Shown here: positions 10,840 through 24,000 of the stretch, one piece after another
Layout of the letters: every line of letters starts with the position of its first letter
Position numbering within the stretch: position 1 is the first letter of the stretch
Assembly (NCBI RefSeq): GCF_019059575.1
Contig: NW_024881530.1
Span: forward strand, 372,001-436,000
Direction of reading: 5' to 3'
DNA length: 64,000 nt
Source of the DNA: Amphibalanus amphitrite
Lineage: Eukaryota > Arthropoda > Thecostraca > Balanomorpha > Balanidae
Program-made: the position numbers and the translations under genes
The notes under the pieces: model-generated
The model's database searches: none
Told to the model about the DNA's origin: nothing
The model's input: the letters and a program-made list of their open reading frames with translations, nothing else

Positions 10840-13800
10840 ACCGCCCAGCTTTCCGACTGCCTAGTCGCCATAAAAAACTGTTCAATTAATTAACAACAGC
10901 TGCTCAATTAGTTAACAATCTGACTAACCAGCCACCAGCCAGTTACCACTGTTTGATAAACCATTGAGCTATCAAAGATGAATATCTGCTGAACTATCCG
11001 AATAATCACGGTCACTGTCCCCTAAACTATCCATATCAGTCGGGGGAGGTTTGGTCAATCGTTGTCATTTTTAGCACGTGCTATTTTTGTCACACGTGCT
11101 AAAAATGACAACGATTCTGCTATTTTTGACAACGATGAGGCCGATTTCACTCCTCAGCGAGGAAATGAAGATTTTGGAAAGATAAACACTGATTTTGGAA
11201 AAGAAGTGCTGCCACCTGGTGCAAGACGAAGAATCCAGCTTTAATATGCCTGTTATTTGTATGGTAGTTTGTTTTGTGGCCTGAAGTTGGAACTTAAAAT
11301 TGAAGCATCCGAAAATGATCGATATTGATCGAAAACATGATGTTGATGAAAAAAATAATATTTTAAGTTGAGAGAGGAGGCCATTTTATCCAGATGCAGT
11401 AGTTTACTTCTTGAAATTATTTTTGCTAATGACGGCTGCTAATTATCCCTCATTACATGGCAGTCGTCGTAAGCAAAAATAATTTCAAGAAGTAAACCAC
11501 CGCATCTGGATAAAATGGCCTCCTCTCTCAACTTAACATATTATTTTTTTCATCAACATCATGATTTCGATCAATATCGATCATTTTCGGATGCTTCAAT
11601 TTAAAGTTCCAACTTCGGGCCACAAAAAAGGGTATACTTCAACGTTGGACTACCATACAAACAACGGCCATATTAAAGCTGGTTTCTTCTTCTTGCACCA
11701 GGTGGCAGCACTTCTTTTCCAAAATCAGTGCTTGTATTTCCAAAATCGTGATTTCCTCGCTGAGGAGTGAAATCGGCTTCATCGTTGCTAAAAATAGCTG
11801 ATAGCGTTGTCATTTTTAGCACATGGTTGCCAAAAATGGCATGTGCTAAAAATGACAACCATTGACCAAACCTCCCCCAACTGATATAACCCTGCGACCG
11901 ACTATAGTCACGGTCCAACAAGTCATCAATGACCGTTAAACTATTTGACCAGTCACCACCATTATTGACTGCTGAATTATCCAATTCGCTAGCCATCAAC
12001 TACTCACTCTTGGGCACTTAACATCAGAAGTGCAATCAGCAAGTCAAAACTGCAATTGACTAATGAGCTATCCGACAAACCATTCGCCACTGAATGACAA
12101 GTTGTATAAACAACTCTTCAGGAGTCCATGCTCTCTATGTATATCGAATATGATCAACTTGGATCTCTTATCTGGACGGTCGAGTTTCCCGCCCAACCCC
12201 TGATTCGGCGGGCCGCCGCAGCGGCTGTCGTGCCCGCCGCCGCCGCCCGGAACAGCGGAACAGTCTACACCCCAGGGGCCAGGTCCGCCGGCTGACCTTG
12301 ACCAGCCGGCGGACCGCGAGCGAGGTTGGAGTGGAAGACGGGACAGAGGAAGTTATTTAGGACTCGTCTGGAAGCTTACACGTATCTAGAACTTGATCAT
12401 CCCCACCGCACGATAGCAGATCGGTGGCTTATACTCTTTCACCATTGGCGATATGCGGTCTACCTGTGCTTCTGTTTGGACGAGTATGACCTCTCGTGCC
12501 CACTACCGGTCGAGGTCAGGTCGTATGACCACGTGACCGGTTAGGTGCCCCTGGTGCTGGAGCTGGAAGAATCCATTCGTTCAGCACTTGTGAGGGAGGA
12601 CACAATAGGCAGCACCAACGGCGCGTCAATGACGGAACACCCTGTAGTCACCTCTACCTGCAATCTTCAGTTATTGATCGCGTCTGCTTGTCAGCAATCC
12701 ACTACTATTGTCAGTTTGGCCATCGATGTCAGATTGACGCCAGTTGCTGGAATCAATATTTCAGTCACGTTCAGTATCCGCGCTTGATCAAACGTCGATG
12801 TTCGACGCCATGCGCTACATCGTGGGACAGTTGCCCGACGCAGAACTTGGACAATGTTTGGGAAGACTCTTCAAAGGCTCGGAATGTTTCCATTGTTTGA
12901 AAGCTATCAAGTGCGCAGCGTCTCAAGTTTGGATAATGACTAAATGCGCCTTTGTGTTATGGCTGATTTCGGCTATGCACTGATGTCACATAATCTGGAC
13001 GGTAATTGGTTACGGTGTCTGGGCAAGGGACGATTTAAGGCTGGCGTAGAACGCTGGCAAAGGGAGCGGGTTAGGATTACATGCATGCTTATATTAAGGT
13101 ACGCTTTAGTTTAAGCCTTAGGTTTAGTCTTATAGCTGAAATAGACTCTTTGCGCAGTGAGTAAAACGGATGCGAGAGACTAATTAAAATACAATGAATC
13201 AAGCTCGCATCAATCGCACACACCTCCCTGCCAGCGATCGATGCGATCGTGAATTAATGTCCTTGAATCCTTAACCTCTCGCATGTAATTTCCTGACTGC
13301 GGGTATAGTCTGTTTCAGCCTTATTAGGCTAAGTGTTAGGCCTTAGTTTAAGTCTAAGTATAGTTTAAGGACTAGTTTAAGGCCTAGCCGTGGGTATATT
13401 TACCATATACCCATGGTGTAAGTGTAACCGTAACCAAGTACCGCCCCTTTCTGAGGCACAGCGAGCTGTAACGCCTGATTAAAGTCACCAACGAGGAGAC
13501 CTCCATTATGGTTCCAGGGTAGCCGCGAAACCTTCCGAGCAAGAGTCAATAAGCACAAATCCTCTAATGAAAACATATGAGATCTTTTTACTCTCAAGTT
13601 TGTTTATTGACCGCATATTTAGTTCTAGATCGGATACTGCAGTGTTATAAGGCAGGCTCAATTTCGAATTAACATTTGTAATGTTTTTGTGGTCATGAGC
13701 CTGCTCAGAGTGGGCAGATAGTCGCTCGATTGCTTTCTTCAGTCGAGAACAGCGTGGGTTCCTGAGAAACCTGCATTTTGAGACTGAATATCCATTTTCC

Positions 13801-14760
13801 TGTCGTCTAGGGCTGGTTATCTTCCCATGCAAGCCAGGATTCCAGTAAGGCAGATTCGGACACAGTTCCCAACACCAGAGCTGCTCACCGTCGTCGCCGG
13901 GACTGCCTCACGGGTCGAGCTGCTGGGGGACTGGCCACCCTTCAGCTGGCTTCCTGTAGGGCCGCACACGGACGGCTGGCGGTGGCTGCTCTGGTGTTTG
14001 GTTCACGTTTGGTTTTGCTCCTCTCTTGATTTTTTTTTTAATTACACGCATGGACAAATTGTGGGTTCCACCTAATTTTATCTCTATCCACAGGTTATTA
14101 GTATTGTCACAGCTATCAACTTCTAACATTTGATGTGGCCGGCGTTGACGCAGGATCGCGGTCAGGAATCACGATATCGAGTCGACCCTCTGTCCATCTT
14201 CCGTGCTCCACTCGCTCGCGGCCGGCCGGCTGGTCAAGGTCAGCTGACGGACCTGGCCCCTGGGGTGTAGGCTGTGCCGCTGTTCCGGGAGGCGGCGGGC
14301 GAGGCAGCGGCATGAGCGCGAGCGGCGGCACGCCGGATCAGGGGCCAGGTGGGAAACTCGACCGTCCACACAAGGGATCCAGTCGATCATATTCGGCATG
14401 CATGGATGAGCACGGACTTGTAAGGACTTGTTCATACAGCTCACCATTCAGTGTCGGATAGTTCATAAGTCCATTGCAGTGTAGACTTGCTTATTGCAAT
14501 TCTCATAGTAAAGTGATCGAGGGTGAGCAGTTGATTAATAGCAAGTGCAGTTCAGTAGCCATAAATAACTTGTTGGCGACTGACTTGTTGGTGAATGATC
14601 AAATAGTCGAAGTCAATGGTGACTTGTTGAACCGTGACTAGTTGGTCTGATAATTCAGTGATTAGAGGCGACTGGATGTTTTTTTTTTTAGATAGTTCAA
14701 CAGGCAGTGCAGTGACTGGTTTAGCCGGATAGTGCACTTAGCTCAGAAGTCAGAGATACC
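10840..14760. mobile_element. Large composite element with long, imperfect terminal inverted repeats
   Basis: Sequence from about 11888-12345 reappears in reverse complement at about 14180-14660. Examples are GACGGTCGAGTTTCCC at 12176 versus GGGAAACTCGACCGTC near 14351, and matching GC-rich blocks containing GGTCAAGGTCAGC and GGACCTGGCCCCTGGGGTG. Looser similarity extends outwards to about 10840 and 14760 through short repeats such as GACTTGTTG and AACTATCCG. The core (12346-14179) has no intact transposase. A foldback element (11033-11887) interrupts the left arm. The superfamily is not identifiable, and the outer limits are approximate. Confidence 0.5.
11033..11887. mobile_element. Foldback (hairpin) element, 855 bp with ~400-bp arms
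   Basis: Left arm 11033-11439 and right arm 11460-11887 are reverse complements over about 400 bp, separated by a loop of about 20 bp. The ends read ATATCAGT(C/T)GGGGGAGG. Both arms carry the same short frame, including the motif NDEADFTPQRGN and ending LPPGARRR, read outward to inward on opposite strands. That is expected from the inverted structure and is not proof of a gene. A transcript would form long double-stranded RNA. Confidence 0.8.
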
Positions 14761-16499
14761 GACTACTGTTGGCACTAAAACCCTCGAAGTCCTAATTTTT
14801 CGTGATTATTTTTAATGCACGGAAAAAAATCCAGCAAATTTAGGAATTATAGTCACCTTTTCGCCGTTCATTTTTTTGCAGGTGTATGGGTGTCTCTCGG
14901 TCAGTCTTTTCCTGGTCTGACTGTATTGAAGCGATCTAATAGGTGTAACTGAGTACGGTAAACGCTTCTTCGTAATCAGATGGAACACGACATCGAAACA
15001 TTCAAAACCACATCAATGCCGAATGCGCATACTCGTTCACACAAACACAGATACATCACTACATTTATGCTCCTTCTATTTATGTACAAATAAGCGACTG
15101 TTTAGACCCCCGTGAAGAATCTGTTTAAACCCCCGTGTCAAGTTGTTGCATGTTTTGTATAACTATGCAATGGCGATGTCATCTTGTTTCCTGGTTCAGA
15201 TGAAATATTGTTATGGTGCGTGATTCTCAGTTTTTTTTTGTGGGTGTGTGTGACCGTGCTTGTTGCCCATGTTTTATGCGAGGTGTTCCGGCGGTATTTG
15301 TTTTACGCCTCTTTCATGTTTTTATGACATCGCGCTCGCTTGGAGCTGGGTTCGATTATTAGTTTCTGGCTGGTGTTACAAACCATTGCTGAAGCTATTC
15401 TCATCTGTGTCCTCGACTTGTTTTAGGTAAGTGTATGCTCTTCGGTAAGCATGAAACATGGTAAGCTACCTTTATCCTTATTACGCAACATGGTTCCCAC
15501 AACTAAACTGACCCATAAACCTTACACAAGTGGAAATAATTGGGAAACAAATTACTTCAAACACATGGGAGCAAAATAAGTATGCATTTGACAAAATTAT
15601 TAGTCGTGTGCATCGCTGGTGTTTTCTATTTTTCTTTTGTATGTATGCCGACGGTTTTTTCGACGCGGTTGTTTGGATGATTTTGCGTTTGTAACGCTGG
15701 CGATCTTGATGGCGTTCGTGCAAATACGATTTTAATTTTTACATCCGTTTTGGCATTTTCAGTTTTATTGCGAACAATTCTTGACCGCGTTAAACGTCAA
15801 GAGTGCACGACGTTTCGGAGGATTTTATTTTTCTTGAGTTATCGCGCTGATTTTTATGGTGCTAATTGAAGCGTGCCAAGATCATAGTGCAAGATTAAAA
15901 CAGCATTCTTTTTTAGGTGAGTTGGTGAGTAGCTTACTACCCCTGTTCGAAGTGTCTCTAGCAGACTTAGTTCCTGTTGGCTACTGTATATGTTTTCTGA
16001 TGTAGCAATCTTCACTTTACTTATCTGAACGTCCTTGTTGCGTGTTATAGTGCCAAATTTAAGGCTGGTTGTTAGGCAATTAAATTTTCACAATAAGCAA
16101 TATGGAGTTTTCAACGAATGTTTCTTTTCCTATTAGGTGGGCTTAATGATTATATTACCTCTACATAAGCTCTACTGATGCATGATCTACTGATAATTCA
16201 GTTTCTTGAAAAATATTGCCGGTATTCCAAATAGTCGAGTTCTGATGAATCCAGCAGAACTATTTCTTTGTTATGAAGCTGTTCTGTGCTGCTTTTATTA
16301 TTTGTGTTTTATTTGAATTTTTTTTAGATGTGTTTTGCTTGTTGAAATGCATTAAATCATCACTAACAGCACATTCGGAAAGTGTCATAGCACGTAAAAT
16401 GAGCTACTTATTTTTTCAGCATGTTTAACGCTTTTTATATGACAGACCACTCATACGAGTAAAGAGCATGACTTTTTAACACCTGTCCGCTGTGCTTTA
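14761..16499. other. Intergenic, nothing recognised
   Basis: AT-rich, with T-runs and short open frames only. No gene, RNA gene or clear transposon boundary was seen. Confidence 0.35.
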
Positions 16500-16850
16500 T
16501 TGAGTTGGTGCCTACTTATTTGTGTAGGTACGGGGTTATTACGCCCTGTTAGGTAGACTGGTACGAAGACTGTTTGGTATATGATAGGTAGACTGGTAGG
16601 TGGGTATTTGATAGGTAAGCTAAGAGGCAAGATGATAGAGTTGCTGGTAGGTAAGCTGGTACGTAGGTATAGGTAATAGGTAGGTGATAGGTAGTCTGTA
16701 AAGTAAGCTAATAACTAGGTATAGTAAGTGATAGGTTGCTATGTAGGCTGATTAAAGGATGGTAGGCATAGGCAGTATAGGCTGCTAGATAGGTGGAAAG
16801 TCACTGTAATTAAGTTGTAGACATGCAGATAGGTAGGCAGGCACTTGGCC
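16500..16850 (+). repeat. Degenerate TAGGTA/GATAGGTAGGC tandem repeat
   Basis: TAGGTA, AGGTAGACTGGTA and GATAGGTAGG recur irregularly over 350 bp. This is a decayed simple-sequence array on the upstream side of the matrix-protein gene. Confidence 0.6.
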
Positions 16851-17934
16851 TATCAGCAAGACATGTAATAATTAAGAAGGTGGGCCATGATACTGATAGG
16901 AGTATCATGGGTTTTGGACAGTCTTCAGACTCCGGAGAGACTCTTCAACAACCTCTAATTCAAATCACGAAGTGTATCCTATGTCAGGATTGTTTTTAAT
17001 ATATCTACAATTACATAACGCTCTCCGGCAACTGACGACTGTCCAGGGCGATGTCCGCCGTATCCCTCCGGCTCCACGTGCCGGACATCGGGCAACAGGG
17101 TGACGTCAGGCTGACCTCTTCTGACCTTAACGGTGCCAACACCGACACCTGTCGTGAGGTGCTAACTGTGAATTGTACCTCATGACAGTAAAATGTAATA
17201 TGGACTGTAATATGGACTACGGTATTTCTTGCTTATTGGTCGTTTTCTATTTGGTAGTGGTATCATACTGTTCCTTTTGTGAAGTGTCGCTTGGCAAATG
17301 TCATTTGAATCAAACGACTCCACTTAAGTTATGAACAGTTAGCTGATGCGTTGTAAAGCAGCATGATGTCACCCTGGCTAAGAGAGGGATGCTAAATAAA
17401 ACTGCTTGTGAGTGCTTGCTGGGTATTATTATGCCTTGTGTGTTTGGCACAAAGTGATGGACATCACTGCTCTTCTTGCACTGATACAATACAATTTTTT
17501 TCAGACACCATATTTTCTTATGAACGCACCAATCACTCTCCAACATAGCATCCAGCTAAAGAATAACAATGCGCCTTGCAACATTCGATATCCACAACAT
17601 CAAAGCATGAGGAGACAGCTGTGACTCTTTATCATTCGGCTCCTGAACAATCTTTAATCATGATATACTTGATCTTTTGATCCCTAGGCATTGCAGCAGT
17701 CTGGCTGTGAAAGTTAACCCAGGTAACACCAGCCCCGTCCCGCTACGTCCGACCCTTCTGTTTGATCCGCCTTCTGTCACTGTCGCTGGGGGAGCGTCAT
17801 GTGTGACAGGGGTGAAGCTCTCCGGTAATGTCACTCGACGGCGCGGAGCTGACCTTTGACTGCGTCATGGCCGCCGTGACGTGACGGTCCGCTCGGTGTG
17901 ACGGTCACTGAGGTCACAGTCGGGAGCGGTCAGC
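16851..17934 (+). promoter_or_regulatory. Upstream region of the FAS1 matrix gene
   Basis: No coding exon is recognised. The last 250 bp before the start codon are GC-rich and contain repeated GTGACGTGACGG/TGACGGTCACT steps (17870-17915), resembling CRE/bZIP half-sites. No clear TATA box was placed. The region probably holds the promoter and 5' untranslated region, but the transcription start is not determinable here. Confidence 0.3.
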
Positions 17935-18026
17935 ATGGCGAACCCCCAGCTGATGGTGCTGCTGCTCGTCTGCACCCTGCTGGCGACATCAGCCGGCCAG
18001 GGGCGGAATGACGCTTCAAGGAGGAG
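17935..18026 (+). CDS. Matrix gene exon 1: signal peptide
   Basis: ATG in the context CAGCATGG starts MANPQLMVLLLVCTLLATSA, a textbook signal peptide with likely cleavage after TSA. The exon ends at a strong donor, GAG|GTAAGT, leaving two bases of an Arg codon. Confidence 0.75.
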
Positions 18027-21000
18027 GTAAGTCGGCTACAGTTTGAATCTGGAGAGGCTGGGTCGCTGGATAAACGTCTTGCGAATCTCCCAGATCAGGC
18101 AGCATTACGGGCTCGCTAGATTTCTAACGTGCTTATTCGTTTCCCAATAATTAATTCCTCTGAATACATATTTTGGTATACACTTGAAAGTATGAACTAA
18201 AAAAGTGGCTAAAGACATATGTTTTGCACCACATGTTGATTGAATAAATAAAAAGTTATTAGATATAATTATTTCATATTTAAGATGTAACCCACGTTTC
18301 AACGCTATGTATTGATCTCAGGCAGCTTTTGCAAAATTATCAGAGAACTCAAATTTGTTTTTCAATCGAAAAACACAATTTTAACGAATAGTGTTCTACC
18401 GATTGACTAAAAACCTTTGGTTGTTTCATATCGGCCTTTTTATCATTAATTAAGCCTTAATCTTTTTACAACGCATCCTGTTCGGACAAAATAAAACCGA
18501 AGCAACACTCTGCCGAGTTCGATTGACGCATTGATGAAATTTTCTCCCTCAAACTCGCCATAAATTTCAGATTTAGCGATACGAATACCGTATCTTTTCA
18601 TTCTGTGTGATAGGCTGTACCACAACGATCGGCTGTAGTTCTTGATAAAACCATTGATGATAAATGTTTTTATTTCAGAGGAGATGCCAGTCCCACAGAT
18701 GGATCACCTCGCCCCACTCCACAACCCAGTAAGTACATAAAACTCTCTAATATTTGATATGTATTGCCAGTAATGCGTATGTACGAATGCGGTCAATAAG
18801 AAAGATACGTAGATGCTTGATACTTCGTACTCAATGCCTCCACTAACATACACCAGAAACTTCATCTATTTCCATTATCGATAACCCACTCAATGGACAT
18901 TTTGGTAGCAGGGGCGCACCCAGTCAAATAGTTTGGCGGCAGTAATATCGTATTCTTGACAGAGCGGATTTGGCAATGGCCTGTGCTCCACCAATGGAGA
19001 AATATTGGTTCGCTGCCAGGCCGTCGGATTTCCGCATATCTACTGAACGGTGAGCCCAATCCAAATCGAGGTATGCCGAGATCAGTGCTCGAAATTATTG
19101 TCCTCCATATATACTCATAAAGGAGACAGATATAGAATTATCGGAAGAGAGCGTCACTGGTCAGGCTCAATAAGGAATTATTGCTCTTTGATTCGGATTG
19201 CATGACGTCAAATGTAAAGATTAATGGAGACCGTATTTTTTACCTTATTTCTAATAATTACAAATGCCAGCACCCATAAGGAAGAAAAGAGACGTGACTA
19301 TATTGCTGAGAAATAGTACCTTCTGTCGATTTTCTACCGTTTGCTTCCCTTTCTCACGAGATTGCAGGCTGCAGCGCAGTGTACGATTGCACGGTTGCAA
19401 TAATGGAATGGTTGCATGACATTGGTGTATAAGCTCATGTTTCGTGCTCGTCTTACGTGCTTTTTCGCCTGTTGCGTGCTTCATTATCATTATTAGATGC
19501 CATAGTAACACATGCATGAAAGGGGTCACGTTTTGGAACTTTTCTAAAGTTCCCGTAACAGTTCCGTTTTTCTACAAAAAAAAAAACATTTTAGTTTGTG
19601 CCAACTGGTGAATGCTTTAAAGAAGAGCTTAAATAAGCTAGGCGTAAAAATTATTTGTTTTATACAAAGCCATCGAATATTATTTTCCAACATGCTCTGC
19701 AGATGTAACGCCAGGTATAGCTCAGCATTTCAATAAATTTCTCCACATGTTTGGAATGGCTTAGAACGTCATCCTAATGGTATTTGATGCGCAGTTAAAG
19801 GAAAAGGGCCACCTTCGTGAAATATGAAGATATCGTTGTTTTTCATTTTGACATTATTATTTTTCATTTTCTTTTTAAAACTGGTGCCAGAAGTGCACAA
19901 TTCGCGAAAAAGTATTTAAAACTATTTAACATATTGGTACTATGTTGATACTCTCTACGGCACCTACTGTATGATGGCATAGCGATGACGTCACACTCAA
20001 GCCAATCAGCGTTCAGAAGACAGACTCGTCGGATTGTGTCAGATAAGCTGATTGGTTAAAGCTGAGCTGGTTGGAGCTGATTGGTAAAAAACCAAAGCCT
20101 CGCCGCGGGTGGCTGTATTGTCGGATAAGAACGCATTCCTGGGATAAGGACGCATTCCTGGCGTATTTTCTTTTAAAATTGCCGATAACTACGAATGGAG
20201 GCCGAAATCGGCCGTAAGGAGGTAGACAGACAGGTTTTCGGACACGGGCTACAAGATGGCTATCTCAGTTTCAATCCCCATGTTAAAGGTGGCCCTTTTC
20301 CTTTAATATACATTAACATTTGACAAGCTAAATCGCTGAATTTTGATGGCTTGTTAAACATTAAATAAAAATGAATAAAATACATGGAATGGTGCACTCC
20401 AATTTCAGCAAGAAATCGCACACATTTTATCCCGCGCCCCAGTGGCGGTCTCGGCCAACTTCGCCCTAGTGGGGGGGGGGGGGGCATATGTTACCACCCA
20501 CCTCTAACTCAAAAACTAAGAGGGCTAGAAAGACGCGGTAAAAAGCAGTCGATAGCCCTCAATGCGTACGTTCGAAAGTATTTCGGTCATTTTTAACCTT
20601 AGAGCAATATTGGGGTCACCAGAGGTCATCAAAGGTCAAAGTTTGCCAATTGTCATTATATTTTTCAAAAAACATGCTGCTATCTCATGAACTATGGTAG
20701 CTAGAAAAACGCATGGAAAAGCAATCGATAGCTTTTGAACTCTTCTTTTGAAAAGGTCATTATCAATATTGACCTCAGGTCAACGGTTTAGCCTCCAGAG
20801 GGAAAAAACTCCAAAAATAGCTGTTTTTACGAAAAGTGTTTTTCGACAATAACTTTCGACTACAAAAAGCCACGAAACTTCTATTGCCAGAATCGTGCTC
20901 CCCTCGCCGAGACGCGTCGAATGAACTATAATTTGACCTTGAAAGGTCAACTTGAAAATTTGACCTCAGGTCAAGGTCATGACCTTACCGGAAAAGGTCA

Positions 21001-24000
21001 TGTTGCATATCAGTCGATGCGTCTCAACAAGACAAACACAATGAGACCATCCCCAGCGTTCTATCTCTGTCCAATCTCGAGTTGTTGGCAAAAAACTGTT
21101 TGTAGCCTCAAGTGACCTCGGATGACCTGTCTAGAGGCTATCAGCAAAAATGACACCTTGGTCATCACGAGTGGACTAAATCATTGTGATTCTGAAATAT
21201 TTGGACTGTTCCGATGCGTACACACGGATCTAGAGGCATTTTCATTTTTCTCCATTGACTTGTAATGGAAAGGTCACGCCACTGACCTGACCTTAGGTCA
21301 CGGATATAAAAAATCCGAGATATACAAATTGTAGGCGCCTATAACAGCATGCAATCCACCAAGTTTGAAACCTTTCTGACAAACACTGCAGGCTGGACAT
21401 GATTGCAAACTTTTTTTTAGGCTTGGTCAGTTAACTTGACCTGGTGACCTGACCTGACATGACCTGGGGTCAAAAATTTCACACATTATTCAAAATTGAT
21501 GTACCAAAAGCTACCCCAAGCGGCGCGGCGCTACGCGCTGCGGTTTTTTATTTACACGCAAAAAACGCGACAGGGTTGTAATATATGCCCCCCCCCACTG
21601 GGGCGAAGGTTAAAGAGACGTTTTAAATTTTGTGGCATTCACTTTCTTCTCTTATCCTATATCTACCTGTATCTTATGTTGAACTACAAGCCGCTGGCGA
21701 GTCCATCAAGCCGACGATATAGTCTTTGAACTAACTGGCTGTTGGCTGCACACGCTGTTTTCCTCTCCCGTTTCAGGTGCCGACGATGCCTTGTCTAGGT
21801 TCACTCGGCTGCTGACCAAGCCCATCGGCCTGCAGAAGAACAGCTCCTTCGGCGGCAGTGCCAGATCGCTGCTCGACGACGCGTGGAACAAACCGCTGCG
21901 TCGCCCCGAGAAACCCCCTGGAAACTCTACAGCCGGAGACCAGCAGCCGTCTGAGCCTGCCGACGGTGGAGAGCAGCAAAAGCCCTCCTCTCCACCCCCT
22001 ACCGAGGAACAGCGGCCTCCCACCTCCGCCCCTCAGCAGCCGACACGAGGGTACAGGCCGCCAGCCTCCTCGCGACCGCCGTACGGCCGAGATCAATATC
22101 CAGGGCAGCGGCAGTATCCAACACGCGAGTCCCCACGGCAGTACCCAGGACAAAACCGGGATTCAGAGCGAAATCGGTACCCAGGACAAAGTCGGTACCC
22201 AGGACAAAACCAGAATCCAAGACAAAATCGGTACCCAGGACAAAATCGGTACCCAGGACAAAATCGGTACCCGGGACAAAGTCGGTACCCAGGACAAAAC
22301 CAGAATCCAGGTCAAAATCGGTACCCGCCAGGCCAAAACCAGTACCCAGGCCAAAACCAGTATCCAGGACCGAATCGATATCCGGGACAAAACAGATATC
22401 CAGGTCAAAATCAGGGTCAAGAACAAAACCAGCGTCCAGAGCAGGATCAGTATCTTGGCAGTCAGTATCCCCCACGCCGAAATCCAACACCACAGTATCC
22501 AGTCGGTCGGTATCCAGAACAACAGCGAACTACAACAGAGCAGCCGTACCAACCACGCCAGTATCCAAATAATCAAAATGTGCGGCGTCAGACTCGAACG
22601 CAGGGCTATCACCGATACCGTCGGCCTGCGCAACGGCAAGACGAAGAGCAGCGTCGGAATTTCGTGACAACGAGAAGACCTAGACGATCCCAATCTCGGA
22701 CCACGACCAGAAGGCCGGCTCGTTTTCCGACGATAAAGCCAACTGTAGCTGGATTCAGACTGCGCACAAAGAGACCACAGTTCCTATCAATAACACGGCG
22801 CACGCCAAACTATCAGTTTCCTACAAGAAGACCACAGTTTCCAACTATTCCTCCAGGTCCGCCTAAGCCAAATATTCCAACAGAGCAGCCTCCAGAGCCG
22901 ACAACTCCCGCCGAAAAGTCTCCAGAGCCTCAGCCGCCACAGCCCCAACCTCCAACAGACCAGCAACCGCAGCCTACGAGTAGGTATCCAAGAGAACAGC
23001 GACCACAGGAGAGGTATCCAAGAGAGCCGCGACCACAACTCCAGCCCCCAACAGAGCAGCCTCGGTATCCATACCAGCAGCAGCCTCAGTCCCAGTATCC
23101 AACTGACCAGCAGCCTTCATATCCAACTGAACAACAGCCTCCGTATCCAACAGAGCAGCAGCCTTGGTATTTAAATCCTACAACAAAACGACCTCAACTT
23201 CAGTATCCATACCAGCGACAACCGCAACACCGATATCCAGCAGAACCACAGCCTCAGTATCCAACGACGCAACCGCCTCGATATCAATACCAGCAACCAG
23301 AATATCCATACCCAACAAACCAGCAGCCGCAGACACGGTATCCAACAACGCAACAGCCTCAGTATCCACCAAGACAGCAGCAACAGTCCCAATATCCATG
23401 GCAGCGACAACCACAAAACCGGTATCAAACAGAACGGCAACCACAGTCTCAGAGAAGCACACGGCAGCAGCCTTCGTATCCAACAGAGCAGCAGCCTTGG
23501 TATTCACCTCCAACCACACAACGACCTCAACCTCAGTATCCATACGACCATCAACAGCAGCCACGGTATCCAACAACGCAGCAGCCCCGGTATCAATACC
23601 AGCAACCACAAGACCAATACCCAACGAACCAGCCTCGGTATCCAACAGAGCAGCAGCCGCAGACCCGACATCCTCAGAGACAGTATCCTGAACAGACACA
23701 GAACCCCAGGCGGAGACCAGAAACGCCCCAGAGACGGTATCCAACGCCAGATGAGCGGGCAAGCCGGCCTCAGAATCCCACAGAGAATCCATACAGACGT
23801 TCTCCGCAGAGGCAGCGGCCCGCAGAACCAGAAAAGCCCTCGACTACTGCTAGAACGACTCAGGAGCCTGAAGACGGCAGGAATTCGCTCTCTATAATTG
23901 ATAAACTGTATGCACAGAGAGGACTGCAATCCTCTGGTTCAGGCAGAAGCAGCTTTCCGTCTCTAGACTCAGGCAATCTGGGCAATGCGACCACCACACG

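Larger units (their letters stand above)
18729..21776 (+). other. Intron 2 with two TTAA-type elements
   Basis: A 3-kb intron ending in CTCTCCCGTTTCAG. It holds a 512-bp inverted-repeat element (19795-20306) and an AGGTCA-rich element (about 20455-21613), listed separately. No other gene is seen in it. Confidence 0.6.

Noticed and set aside
13400-13832. Minus-strand frames with LNMRSINKLE and LLVGDFNQALQ, recalling LINE endonuclease motifs
   Set aside because: The two motifs are in overlapping, different frames and most of the intervening domain is missing. Suggestive of a decayed LINE but not enough to list as a feature.
22163-23792. Long antisense open frames opposite the repeat exon (up to about 200 codons)
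   Set aside because: They arise because CAG/CCA/TAC-rich codons read backwards lack stops. They are low-complexity mirror translations, with no splice or start context.
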